From Candidatus Rifleibacteriota bacterium (GTDB taxonomy: Bacteria; Riflebacteria; Ozemobacteria; Ozemobacterales; Ozemobacteraceae), in contig JAFXRA010000319.1 of assembly GCA_017526725.1 (NCBI GenBank), positions 1-23,716 on the forward strand: DNA of 23,716 nucleotides. The letters run 5' to 3'. Shown here piece after piece: positions 14,727 through 22,477 of this stretch (the stretch's first letter is position 1; each line of letters starts with the position of its first letter). Below the pieces are notes generated by a model. That model had not been told where the DNA came from. It did no database searches and worked only from the letters and a program-made list of their open reading frames with translations. Made by a program: the position numbers and the translations under genes.

Positions 14727-16524
14727 TATTCAAAGCATTCTGGCAACAGACTGCGGTAGTACTACCACTAAGGCTATTCTTATCGAAAAACGCAATGGCG
14801 TATTTCGCTTAATTGTTAGAGGCGAAGCTCCAACAACTGTTGAAGCACCTGTTGAAGATGTTACTCAGGGGGTATTGAATGCCGTTGCTGAAGTACAGGA
14901 ATTGGCCGGACGTCAGATACTCACAGATGACGGAAAAGCTATTATAAAACCCTTTGATGAAAAGACAAAGAAGGGTGTTGATATTTATGTTTCTACCAGC
15001 TCTGCTGGTGGTGGTTTGCAGATGATGGTTACCGGTGTTGTTAAGACAATGTCAGGTGAATCTGCTACACGTGCTGCTCTTGGTGCAGGTGCAATTGTTA
15101 TGGACGTATTGGCAACCAATGACGGCAGACTTCCACATCAGAAGATTCAGAGAATCAGACATTTAAGACCAGATATGATTCTGTTATCTGGCGGTGTTGA
15201 TGGTGGTAATACCAAACAGGTTATTGGTCTGGCTGAAATTATTGCTGCAGCAAGTCCAAAAGCTCGTCTTGGTGTCGGTTATGAATTGCCGGTTCTCTAT
15301 GCAGGCAACAAAGATGCTAGAGAACAGATTAAAAATGCCTTAGGCAACAAGGTTGCTCTCGACATTACAGATAACCTGAGACCATCTATGGAAAAAGAAA
15401 ATCTTATGCCTACAAGACAGAAGATTCAGCATCTTTTCCTGGAACATGTTATGAGTCATGCTCCTGGTTATCCTCATCTGATGGAATTAACAGATGTTCC
15501 GATTATGCCAACACCTGGCGCAGTCGGCGATATTATGCAGTTAATTTCTAAAAAGAAAGGAATAACAGTAGTTGGTGCAGATATCGGTGGTGCAACAACT
15601 GACGTATTCAGCGTATTCCAAGGCATTTACAATAAATCAGTTTCTGCAAACTATGGTATGAGTTACTCAATTAGTAACGTTTTCGCAGAAGCAGGTTTGG
15701 AAAATGTTATGCGCTGGGTTCCGTTTGAAATGGATGAACGTGACTTGCGCAACCGCGTTAAGAATAAGATGATTCGTCCAACAACTATTCCTTCATTAAT
15801 AGAAGAACTAATTGTTGAACAGGCTTGTGCAAAAGAAGCCTTAAGACTCTCTTTCGACCAGCACCGCTCATTAGCAGTTGGTTTGAAGGGTGTTCAGCAG
15901 GAAAGAACCATTGGTGACGTTTTTGACCAGACTATGACAGGTGAAAGCCTTGTTAATCTGAAAGATTTGAATATGCTTATCGGTTCAGGCGGTGTTCTTT
16001 CTCACGCTCCGAGAAGACAGCAGACAGCTATGATGCTTATAGACGCATTTTTGCCGGAAGGTATAACTCAACTGACTGTTGACTCAATCTTTATGATGCC
16101 GCAGTTGGGCGTTTTGGCTACTGTTCAGGAAGAAGCTGCATTAAGCGTATTTGAACGCGACTGTTTGATATATTTGGGAACCTGTGTATCTCCAACAGGT
16201 GTAGTTAAGAAAGACGAGCCAGTTCTTGACTTTACTTTGACTATGCCGAATGGTGAAAAGATCAGCAGAACCTTAAATGGCGGCGAATTAAATGTTATCC
16301 CATTAGCAATTGGTGAAACTGCTAAGATTCATGTTAAGCCAAAATGGGGCTTCGATATGGGCAACGGAGACGGCAAGGAATTTGAAGGTGAAGTTCAAGG
16401 CGGTGTAGTTGGTGTAATCTTTGATACCCGCGGTCGTCCATTCACTTTACCAAAAGATAATGCTGAACGTGTCAATGTCGTTAAATCCTGGTATAAGGCT
16501 ATGAACCTTTACCCGGGTCTTTGA
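14713..16524 (+). CDS. GlmL/MutL-family ASKHA ATPase (not mismatch-repair MutL)
   Basis: A 603-residue cytoplasmic ATPase of the actin/Hsp70-like superfamily, in the family named after glutamate-mutase accessory protein GlmL (MutL). Phosphate-1 motif ATDCGSTTTK lies at 11-20, phosphate-2 GADIGGATTD near 288-297, and an adenosine-type motif IGSGGVLSHAP near 423. RGEAPTTVEAPVEDVT after the first motif is characteristic. The named relative sits beside coenzyme-B12 glutamate mutase subunits and resembles reactivating factors; no mutase gene is in this window, so that role is doubtful here. GTG 14713 is preferred, with AAGGAAGG at 14697-14704, 8 bases upstream; an in-frame GTG at 14704 overlaps this site. 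It overlaps the previous gene by 14 bases. A role as the energy or switch component of the adjoining membrane system is inferred. Confidence 0.85.
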   Translation: MSKSDIQSILATDCGSTTTKAILIEKRNGVFRLIVRGEAPTTVEAPVEDVTQGVLNAVAEVQELAGRQILTDDGKAIIKPFDEKTKKGVDIYVSTSSAGGGLQMMVTGVVKTMSGESATRAALGAGAIVMDVLATNDGRLPHQKIQRIRHLRPDMILLSGGVDGGNTKQVIGLAEIIAAASPKARLGVGYELPVLYAGNKDAREQIKNALGNKVALDITDNLRPSMEKENLMPTRQKIQHLFLEHVMSHAPGYPHLMELTDVPIMPTPGAVGDIMQLISKKKGITVVGADIGGATTDVFSVFQGIYNKSVSANYGMSYSISNVFAEAGLENVMRWVPFEMDERDLRNRVKNKMIRPTTIPSLIEELIVEQACAKEALRLSFDQHRSLAVGLKGVQQERTIGDVFDQTMTGESLVNLKDLNMLIGSGGVLSHAPRRQQTAMMLIDAFLPEGITQLTVDSIFMMPQLGVLATVQEEAALSVFERDCLIYLGTCVSPTGVVKKDEPVLDFTLTMPNGEKISRTLNGGELNVIPLAIGETAKIHVKPKWGFDMGNGDGKEFEGEVQGGVVGVIFDTRGRPFTLPKDNAERVNVVKSWYKAMNLYPGL

Positions 16525-16541
16525 TAGAAAGGATAACTATA

Positions 16542-17663
16542 ATGGCTAGTGCATATACACCTGGTCTTAAGATTGTTTCCAAAACATTAGTTGAAAAAGA
16601 TAGAAAGCTTCCGTTAAAAGGTGAAGTTAAAGTTAAAAAAGGCGATAAAGTTACTGCAGAAACTGTTGTAGCTGCAACAGATCTTCCGGGTAACGTTTAC
16701 CCATTAAATCTTGCTGGTCAGCTAGGCTGTGAAGCCAATGAAATACCTGTTTACCTGAAGGTAAAAGAAGGTTCTCAGATTAAAAAGGGCGATGTTCTTG
16801 CTGAAACCAACGGCTTTTTCGGCTTCTTTAAAACCACTATAGAATCACCCATTACAGGCAGTGTAGAAAGTCTTTCAACTGCTACTGGTCAGGCAATATT
16901 ACGTGAACCTCCGATTCCGGTCGAAGTTCATGCTTATGTTGACGGTGTCGTTGATGCTATTTACCCTGAAGAAGGTGTAAAAATCAATACTGTTGCTACC
17001 TACATTCAAGGTATTTTTGGTATTGGCGGCGAAGTAGTAGGCGAACTTGTTATGGTTTCTCCTTCTCCTGATGCAGTATTAGAAAAAGACGACATCAAAA
17101 TTGAACACAAGGGCAAAATAATCGTCGGCGGTTCTCTTGTTACTGCAGAAGCTTTGAACAGAGCTGTTGAAGTAGGCGTAAAAGGTGTTATCGTAGGCGG
17201 TTATGATGCTGAAGACCTGAAAGAATTTTTAGGTTACGATTTGGGGGTTGCTATTACTGGAACAGAAGAAAAAGGCATTACCTTAGTAGTTACAGAAGGT
17301 TTCGGTAAAATTCAAATGGCAAAGAAGACATATGAATTGCTGAAGCAGTCTGTAGGTATGAAGACTTCTATAAATGGTGCCACTCAGATTCGTGCTGGTG
17401 TTATCAGACCCGAAGTTGTAATTCCGTTGGCAACAAAAGAAGGCAAAGAAGAAACTGTAAGTAAAAATACCGGTATGAATATCGGAAGTCCTGTAAGAAT
17501 TATTCGTGAACCTCATTTCGGTGAAGTCGCTACAGTTGTAGAATTGCCTGAACAGCCTGTAATCATAAAAACAGAAGCCAAAGTCCGCGTTGTAACGATT
17601 AAGACTACTTCTGGAGAAGAATTAACATTGCCTAGAGCTAATGTAGAAATTATCGAAGAATAA
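16542..17663 (+). CDS. Conserved protein with barrel-sandwich-like repeats (DUF6754/GlmL operon)
   Basis: A 373-residue soluble-looking protein without signal peptide or membrane helix. The N-terminal half has two or more segments like biotinyl/lipoyl barrel-sandwich folds: LKGEVKVKKGDKVTAETVVA (25-45) and LKVKEGSQIKKGDVLAETNG (72-91), followed by ESPITGSVESLS. They lack the modifiable Lys in an E-x-M-K-M context. A middle region (about 170-265) has GGSLVTAEALNRAVEVGVKGVIVGGYD, and the C-terminal 60 residues have GSPVRIIREPHFGEVATVV, like a KOW/SH3-type barrel. AAAGGA at 16528-16533 is 8 bases before ATG 16542. Function is unknown; its place directly after the ATPase suggests a partner or scaffold. 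The overall layout resembles barrel-sandwich adaptors such as the RnfC N-terminus, which is only an analogy. Confidence 0.75.
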   Translation: MASAYTPGLKIVSKTLVEKDRKLPLKGEVKVKKGDKVTAETVVAATDLPGNVYPLNLAGQLGCEANEIPVYLKVKEGSQIKKGDVLAETNGFFGFFKTTIESPITGSVESLSTATGQAILREPPIPVEVHAYVDGVVDAIYPEEGVKINTVATYIQGIFGIGGEVVGELVMVSPSPDAVLEKDDIKIEHKGKIIVGGSLVTAEALNRAVEVGVKGVIVGGYDAEDLKEFLGYDLGVAITGTEEKGITLVVTEGFGKIQMAKKTYELLKQSVGMKTSINGATQIRAGVIRPEVVIPLATKEGKEETVSKNTGMNIGSPVRIIREPHFGEVATVVELPEQPVIIKTEAKVRVVTIKTTSGEELTLPRANVEIIEE

Positions 17664-17664
17664 A

Positions 17665-18912
17665 ATGGCTAATTCCGAAATTAATACCGAACAGCTTAAG
17701 AAAGAAGTAAAAGAAGAGCTTCTTAAGCGAGAAATAATGATGGGGCTTCAAGAAGATGAAATAGATCTTTTTGAGCTCCTCGCAGTTTTGAAAAAGCATT
17801 GGAAACTGATTATATTTTTCCCGATTATTGTTGCTGTTGCTGTAGCAGGTTATTCATTAACCATGCCAAACTATTACAAATCATCAGGAACAATATTTGT
17901 CCATTCTTCCAGTGGAAGCGGTGCTTTATCTAGTTTGATGAGCAATATACCTATGGCTGGTTTGATGGGACTTGGCGGCATGGGCGGCGGAGGTGCCAAC
18001 TATCTGACGGTTTATCTTAAAAGCGCTACAATGAGCGATTACATCATTAAACGCTTTGGAATCGCTACTAACCCCGCTATAGTCGGAGAAAACTATCAGC
18101 CTGATCCAAGCAAGCCAATTATCTATGACAATCTTTTAAAGACGATGGATAAGATTGTTACAGTAGATAATGATGCCAAGACTGGTTTGATTACAATATC
18201 TGCAGAAACAATGTCAGCAACTACATCTGCTGAAATAGTTACTGCTTATATTGAAAGACTTGCAACATTCTCTAAAGGACCACAGAAAGAAAAACGCATA
18301 TTCATAGAAAAGCAGCTTGAAAAGATTGGCAAGGAACTTGAAGTTGCTGAAAATGAATATAAAGTCTTTCAGGATAAGTATAAACTCTTTGCTTTGGACA
18401 AGCAGACAGCAGCTTCTATAGATAAGATGGCTCAGCTTGAATCTCAGAGGGTAAATTCCAGTATTTCTCTTGAAATGCAGCAGAGTTTATTGAAGTCTTC
18501 AGGTTCTGTTCCTGAACTGGTAAAGGTAGAAGCTCAAAAAGTTGCTGAAGAAGCAAAGGCTGAAGCAATAAAGAAAGAAATCAGCGAAGTAGAAAAAGAA
18601 TTGGCTGCTTTGCCAGATATTTCTTTGGAATTTATAAGACTTCAGAGAAATCTTAAAGTAAAAGAAAAACTATATGCTGTATTAACAGAACAGTATGAAA
18701 TGGCTAAAATCACTGAAGCGGAAGAAGGAAGCCAGTTTGAAGTAATGGATCAAGCTAGGATTCCTGAATTGAAATCTAAACCAAAACGTGCAATAATGGT
18801 AATTTTAGCCGGTTTAAGCGCTGGTGTTTTAGCTGTCTTTTTGGCATTTTTGCAGGAATTTATAAAAAAACGCAAAGAGCAAGAAAAGCAGCAGGCTGAA
18901 CAAGCTGCTTAA
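17665..18912 (+). CDS. Wzz/chain-length-determinant-like protein (first of a pair)
   Basis: A 415-residue polysaccharide co-polymerase-like protein. It has a charged cytoplasmic N-terminus, a LFELLAVLKKHWKLI segment leading into helix one (about 48-67), the MPNYYKSSGTIFV start of the Wzz domain, a long Glu/Lys-rich coiled coil (about 200-345), the LPDISLEFIRLQRNLKVKEKLYAVLTEQYEMAK segment (conserved GNVR-like) and a second helix (about 374-395) before a short Lys/Glu-rich tail. A Gly/Met-rich insert, MGLGGMGGGG (101-110), follows the first strand. There is no fused tyrosine kinase. Such proteins set polysaccharide chain length in the periplasm. It starts 1 base after the previous stop, so it is coupled to the GlmL operon. 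Confidence 0.88.
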   Translation: MANSEINTEQLKKEVKEELLKREIMMGLQEDEIDLFELLAVLKKHWKLIIFFPIIVAVAVAGYSLTMPNYYKSSGTIFVHSSSGSGALSSLMSNIPMAGLMGLGGMGGGGANYLTVYLKSATMSDYIIKRFGIATNPAIVGENYQPDPSKPIIYDNLLKTMDKIVTVDNDAKTGLITISAETMSATTSAEIVTAYIERLATFSKGPQKEKRIFIEKQLEKIGKELEVAENEYKVFQDKYKLFALDKQTAASIDKMAQLESQRVNSSISLEMQQSLLKSSGSVPELVKVEAQKVAEEAKAEAIKKEISEVEKELAALPDISLEFIRLQRNLKVKEKLYAVLTEQYEMAKITEAEEGSQFEVMDQARIPELKSKPKRAIMVILAGLSAGVLAVFLAFLQEFIKKRKEQEKQQAEQAA

Positions 18913-18934
18913 TTAATGCTGATTAAGGTTGTAT

Positions 18935-20164
18935 ATGACTGGCTTTGATAAAGAACAGCTTAAGAAAGATATTAAGGAAGAGTTAATTAAAAGTGAATTG
19001 TTAATAGACGAAGATGATAACGAGAGCATAGGATTTTCTAGTTTTTGCTTGATTCTTCGAAAAAGATGGAAGCTGATTCTTATTATTACTTTGGCTGTAT
19101 TTCTATTGTCGGTCATATACACTTTATCACTGCCTAATTATTATAAATCATCAGCTTCTGTTTATATTTTCCCTAAAAATTATAGTTCTTTAAGCGCATT
19201 TTTTAATAATGTTAAATCGGATTCACTGTTAGATAGCGGAGAAGTATCGCTTTTGAATACTTCTTTGAAAAGTGAATCTATGAGTGAGTATATAATCAAT
19301 AAATTTGGCATAGCGACAAACCCTGCTGTTATTGGTAATAAAAGTATAAAAGAAGAAGATTTAATATTTGACAGGGTTTTATTTAACTTAAAAAAAATAG
19401 TTTTTATAAATTACGATACCAGTAACAATCTTATGACGATTTCAGCTGAAACAATGTCTGCAACAACTTCGGCAGATATAGTAAATGCATATCTTGAAAA
19501 ACTGGAGGATTTTACAAACAGTCCTCAGAAAGATAAATTGAGATTCATAGAAAATCAGCTTTCAAAAGTTAGTAAAGAGTTGGAAAAAGCAGAAAATGAG
19601 CTGAAGAGTTATCAGGAAAAGCACAATTTCTTTTCTTTAGACAAGCAGACTAGTGATATTGCAAATAAAATTGCTTCTCTAGAAGCTCAGAAAAATGAAG
19701 TTGAGTTTTCTATCGGTTGGCTGAAAAACTATATTGAAAAAACTGATAGTTCAAAAGAAGATAAAGCCGGACTGAATATTGAAATTGAAGCCGGCATTTG
19801 GAAAAAAAATAATATAGAACAAAAGATGCAGGAACTTGAAAAAGAATTAAATGAATTTCCTGACATTTCATTGGAATTTGTAAGATTAAAACGTAATTTA
19901 TCTGTTAAAGAAAAAATCTTTGAAATTTTGAATGAGCAGCATGAAATCGCTAAAATTGCTGAAGCTGAAGAAGGCTGTCAGTATAAAATTATAGATAGAC
20001 CCAGGGTTTCAAGATTAAAATCTAAGCCGTCTAGAACAAGTCTCTGTATTTTATATACTTTTGCAGCATTAGTTCTTAGCATTGGTCTGGCGGTTGTTTT
20101 AGAATTATCTGAAAAAACAAATAAAACAGATTTGCAGCAAGCAGAAACAGAAGAAAAAGCTTGA
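18935..20164 (+). CDS. Wzz/chain-length-determinant-like protein (second of a pair)
   Basis: A 409-residue paralogue of the preceding gene with the same layout: charged N-terminus, helix one (about 50-66), LPNYYKSSASVYIF, long coiled coil (about 190-335), FPDISLEFVRLKRNLSVKEKIFEIL and a final helix before a Glu-rich tail. Shared blocks such as FGIATNPAVIG and MTISAETMSATTSA show a tandem duplication. The Gly/Met-rich insert of the first copy is replaced by a Ser/Asn-rich one. ATG 18935 has AAGG at 18925-18928, 6 bases upstream; a TTG at 18929 would overlap that site. The two products may form mixed oligomers that set chain length or couple to an exporter. No Wzy, Wza or Wzx gene sits beside them. 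Confidence 0.86.
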   Translation: MTGFDKEQLKKDIKEELIKSELLIDEDDNESIGFSSFCLILRKRWKLILIITLAVFLLSVIYTLSLPNYYKSSASVYIFPKNYSSLSAFFNNVKSDSLLDSGEVSLLNTSLKSESMSEYIINKFGIATNPAVIGNKSIKEEDLIFDRVLFNLKKIVFINYDTSNNLMTISAETMSATTSADIVNAYLEKLEDFTNSPQKDKLRFIENQLSKVSKELEKAENELKSYQEKHNFFSLDKQTSDIANKIASLEAQKNEVEFSIGWLKNYIEKTDSSKEDKAGLNIEIEAGIWKKNNIEQKMQELEKELNEFPDISLEFVRLKRNLSVKEKIFEILNEQHEIAKIAEAEEGCQYKIIDRPRVSRLKSKPSRTSLCILYTFAALVLSIGLAVVLELSEKTNKTDLQQAETEEKA

Positions 20165-20168
20165 TAAT

Positions 20169-21824
20169 ATGACAATATTTGAGTGGGCGTATTTTAAACT
20201 TTCTTCTATTCACTCTTTTCAAAAAAAAATAGTTAATCCATCTCAATTGTTTAAGGAATTCGGTGCTCCCCAATATCTATACGAGCTTTTTGATGATATG
20301 GAAGACAAAGTATTTCCTTTCAAGAACTGCTTTGATGGTGAAGTTCCTGATCTTGAAAGTCGAGAAAGATTGCAAAAACGTAAAAGTGGCCAGTATTACA
20401 CCCCAGAAAGTTTTGCTGAAAGATTAGTTGAAAATTTAATAAACCAAATTAACCAGAAGGAAACTGCTTGTGTTTTGGACCCGGCTTGTGGAGACGGCAG
20501 TTTCATTATTGCAGCAGCAAAATATTTTAATCTTGATAATATCTATGGTTATGATATTGATGTGTATGCTCTTTTGGTTTCTGCTGTCAGACTTGTTTCA
20601 CTTTACCCAGGCAAAGGCTGGCCAAAATTAAAAAAAAGCAATTATTTGCTTGAAGAGAATAGTGCAAAATTTGATTTAATAGTTGGGAATCCGCCTTATA
20701 AAGTTAATTTAGATGATTTGACAAAAACAAAGCTGGAAAGCAAATATATTACAACTGAAGGTGAAAAGGATCTGTACACCTTTTTCCTGGAAGAAAGTTT
20801 AAACAGACTTAATCCAAATGGCTGTCTTGCAATGTTGACTTCGCATACATGGCTTGTTAACCACCAATGTAAAAAAATAAGAAAATATATTTTTGAAAAG
20901 AGTAGGGTTGATGCTGTTTATATGCTTCCGGCGAGGTTTTTTACCGCAGCTCCTGGGGTTTTGCCAGTTGTATTGGTTACAAAAAAAATAGCATCAAAAG
21001 AAGATTATGAAGTAAAGGTTTATGCTGATTATTCTGAAAAAACGGGTTGGAAAAGTGAATTCTCGGCTTATTCAAATAGGTTTATTACGGGAAACGGTTT
21101 GAGGAACAGTATTATTCCGGAAGAATTGCGCCCAGTATTTAAAGAAATGGAAAAAAGCGGCATAACCTTTGGGGATATTTGCAAGATTGGAGTGGGAATA
21201 CAGGAGTCTGTAAAAAAAGAGGGGGCTAGTTCCATCTATGTGACGGACAAAGCCTTGAATTCTAATTATAAACCAGTTCTTAAAGGTAGAGAAATAGCTC
21301 CTTTTAAAGTCTGCTGGAACAAAAAATATATTTATTACGGCCCGCATCTCGCCTATGCTGGTGATGAAAAAGTTTATTTGTCGCCCAAAATACTCTATCA
21401 GAATATTAGAAATGAAAAGTTGGCAATACGTCTGGTTGCGGCATTAGATGAAGAAGGTTTTTATCCAAAGAATTCTTTATCATTTATTTTGTCTAATAAT
21501 GAGGATTATTCTTTGGAACTGATTGTGGGATTAATGAATTCTTTACTGGTAAATGCGTGGTTCAGCAGCAACAATCACAGTTTTCATGTGACTGTTACTC
21601 AGGTTAGAAAGATTCCCTTGCCGCCAGTAAATAAGCTTTTGTTCAAAGAAATAGAAAAGATAAGCAGAAAATTGAAGAGTTCAAAGCCGGATACTTTAAG
21701 CTGGAAAAAAAATTATAATGAATTAAATGTTCTAGTAATAAGAAGTTATTTAGGGAAAATTGGTGATGAACAGAGATTTTTGGATAGTTTAACAAAATTC
21801 CTTGAAGAAGCGGCGAGATTGTGA
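20169..21824 (+). CDS. Adenine-specific DNA methyltransferase, TaqI/Eco57I-like
   Basis: A 551-residue N6-adenine methyltransferase. It has motif X SGQYYTP (73-79), AdoMet motif I LDPACGDGSF (103-112) and catalytic motif IV NPPY (174-177), then GCLAMLTSHTWLVN and, from about residue 325, a TaqI_C-like target-recognition region (KPVLKGREIAPF, KILYQNIRNEK, IVGLMNSLLVNAWF, VRKIPLPP). No nuclease motif was recognised in it and none is encoded nearby, so it looks like a solitary methyltransferase that may mark DNA for regulation or protection. A combined restriction-modification enzyme cannot be fully excluded. It starts 4 bases after the second Wzz gene (TGATAATATG) without a clear ribosome site, so it is probably translated by coupling. 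The target sequence cannot be predicted. Confidence 0.88.
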   Translation: MTIFEWAYFKLSSIHSFQKKIVNPSQLFKEFGAPQYLYELFDDMEDKVFPFKNCFDGEVPDLESRERLQKRKSGQYYTPESFAERLVENLINQINQKETACVLDPACGDGSFIIAAAKYFNLDNIYGYDIDVYALLVSAVRLVSLYPGKGWPKLKKSNYLLEENSAKFDLIVGNPPYKVNLDDLTKTKLESKYITTEGEKDLYTFFLEESLNRLNPNGCLAMLTSHTWLVNHQCKKIRKYIFEKSRVDAVYMLPARFFTAAPGVLPVVLVTKKIASKEDYEVKVYADYSEKTGWKSEFSAYSNRFITGNGLRNSIIPEELRPVFKEMEKSGITFGDICKIGVGIQESVKKEGASSIYVTDKALNSNYKPVLKGREIAPFKVCWNKKYIYYGPHLAYAGDEKVYLSPKILYQNIRNEKLAIRLVAALDEEGFYPKNSLSFILSNNEDYSLELIVGLMNSLLVNAWFSSNNHSFHVTVTQVRKIPLPPVNKLLFKEIEKISRKLKSSKPDTLSWKKNYNELNVLVIRSYLGKIGDEQRFLDSLTKFLEEAARL

Positions 21825-21844
21825 TAATCTTTGCTACACAAAAC

Positions 21845-21866
21845 AGCCGAAATATCGGCTAATAAT
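21845..21866 (+). terminator. Weak hairpin after the methyltransferase gene
   Basis: AGCCGA (21845-21850), loop AATA, TCGGCT (21855-21860), followed by AATAATTTT. The stem is short and the T-run broken, so it may only partly stop transcription. It is the only candidate end for the ten-gene operon. Confidence 0.45.
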
Positions 21867-21897
21867 TTTATGCAATGTTGCTAGGAGGAAAGGTAAA

Positions 21898-22230
21898 ATG
21901 CCTACCTACAGTTATCGGTGTACTAAGTGTGAAAAGGTTTTTGATTCTTTTCATTCTATGAGTTGCACAGATCCGCAATATTGCCCTGTCTGTGGTGCTG
22001 TTGGCACCAAGCTCTTATCTGCTAGCTCGGTAATATTTAAGGGGTCTGGTTTTTATTCTACAGATTATCGTGATTCTGGTTATTTAGAAGCTCAGAAAAA
22101 GGATACATCTACTGAATCTGAAAAGACTTCAAAGCCATCAGCAGAAACAAAAACTACTACAGAAACTAAGAAAACAGAAGAAAAACCTGCTTCTACTGCA
22201 AAAACAACAGAGACAAAAAAAGCCGCTTAA
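21898..22230 (+). CDS. FmdB-family zinc-ribbon protein
   Basis: A 110-residue protein with an N-terminal FmdB/CxxC zinc ribbon: MPTYSYRCTKCEKVF, with Cys8-x2-Cys11 and Cys29-x2-Cys32 expected to hold one zinc ion. FKGSGFYSTDYR follows, as is typical of this family. The last 45 residues are low complexity, rich in Lys, Thr, Glu and Ala. The family is widespread and its role is mostly unknown; the name comes from a putative regulator of formamidase and amidase genes. ATG 21898 is certain because AGGAGG lies at 21883-21888; a longer in-frame reading from 21802 would overlap the methyltransferase gene and lacks family similarity. It could be the last gene of the operon or have its own promoter, which I could not see. 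Confidence 0.88.
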   Translation: MPTYSYRCTKCEKVFDSFHSMSCTDPQYCPVCGAVGTKLLSASSVIFKGSGFYSTDYRDSGYLEAQKKDTSTESEKTSKPSAETKTTTETKKTEEKPASTAKTTETKKAA

Positions 22231-22304
22231 GTCTGTTGCCTTTTAACAGTCGACAGTTTTAAGAATCTCTTTACTAACTAGAAGTTTGTGTCATTAACCA
22301 AGAT

Positions 22305-22469
22305 CTTCCCCCGCATAATGCGGGGGAAGTGGCTTTGGCTATAAGCCAAAGACGAAAGGGGGAGCAATGCAAAGCATTGCGTAGATATTTAGTTGAACGC
22401 AAAGCGAAGCTTTGCTCCTCCTTCAGTCACTTCGTGACAGCTTCCCTGCGCAAAGCGGGGCAGCATCGG
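22305..22469. repeat. Multi-hairpin intergenic element (copy C)
   Basis: Six hairpins follow each other: 22305-22329 (CTTCCCCCGCAT and its exact complement), 22333-22351 (CTTTGGCT-ATA-AGCCAAAG), 22364-22380 (GCAATGC-AAA-GCATTGC), 22399-22415 (GCAAAGC-GAA-GCTTTGC), 22426-22438 (GTCAC-TTC-GTGAC) and 22444-22460 (CCCTGC/GCGGGG). The right part matches copy B at 9296-9345 nearly base for base in its conserved blocks. It could act as a structured 3' end for one or both convergent genes. Confidence 0.75.
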
Positions 22470-22477
22470 TTTTTTAA

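Noticed and set aside
14713..16524. DNA mismatch-repair protein MutL
   Set aside because: The motifs are of the actin/Hsp70 type (DCGSTTTK, GADIGGATTD), not the GHKL type. The shared name is a coincidence.
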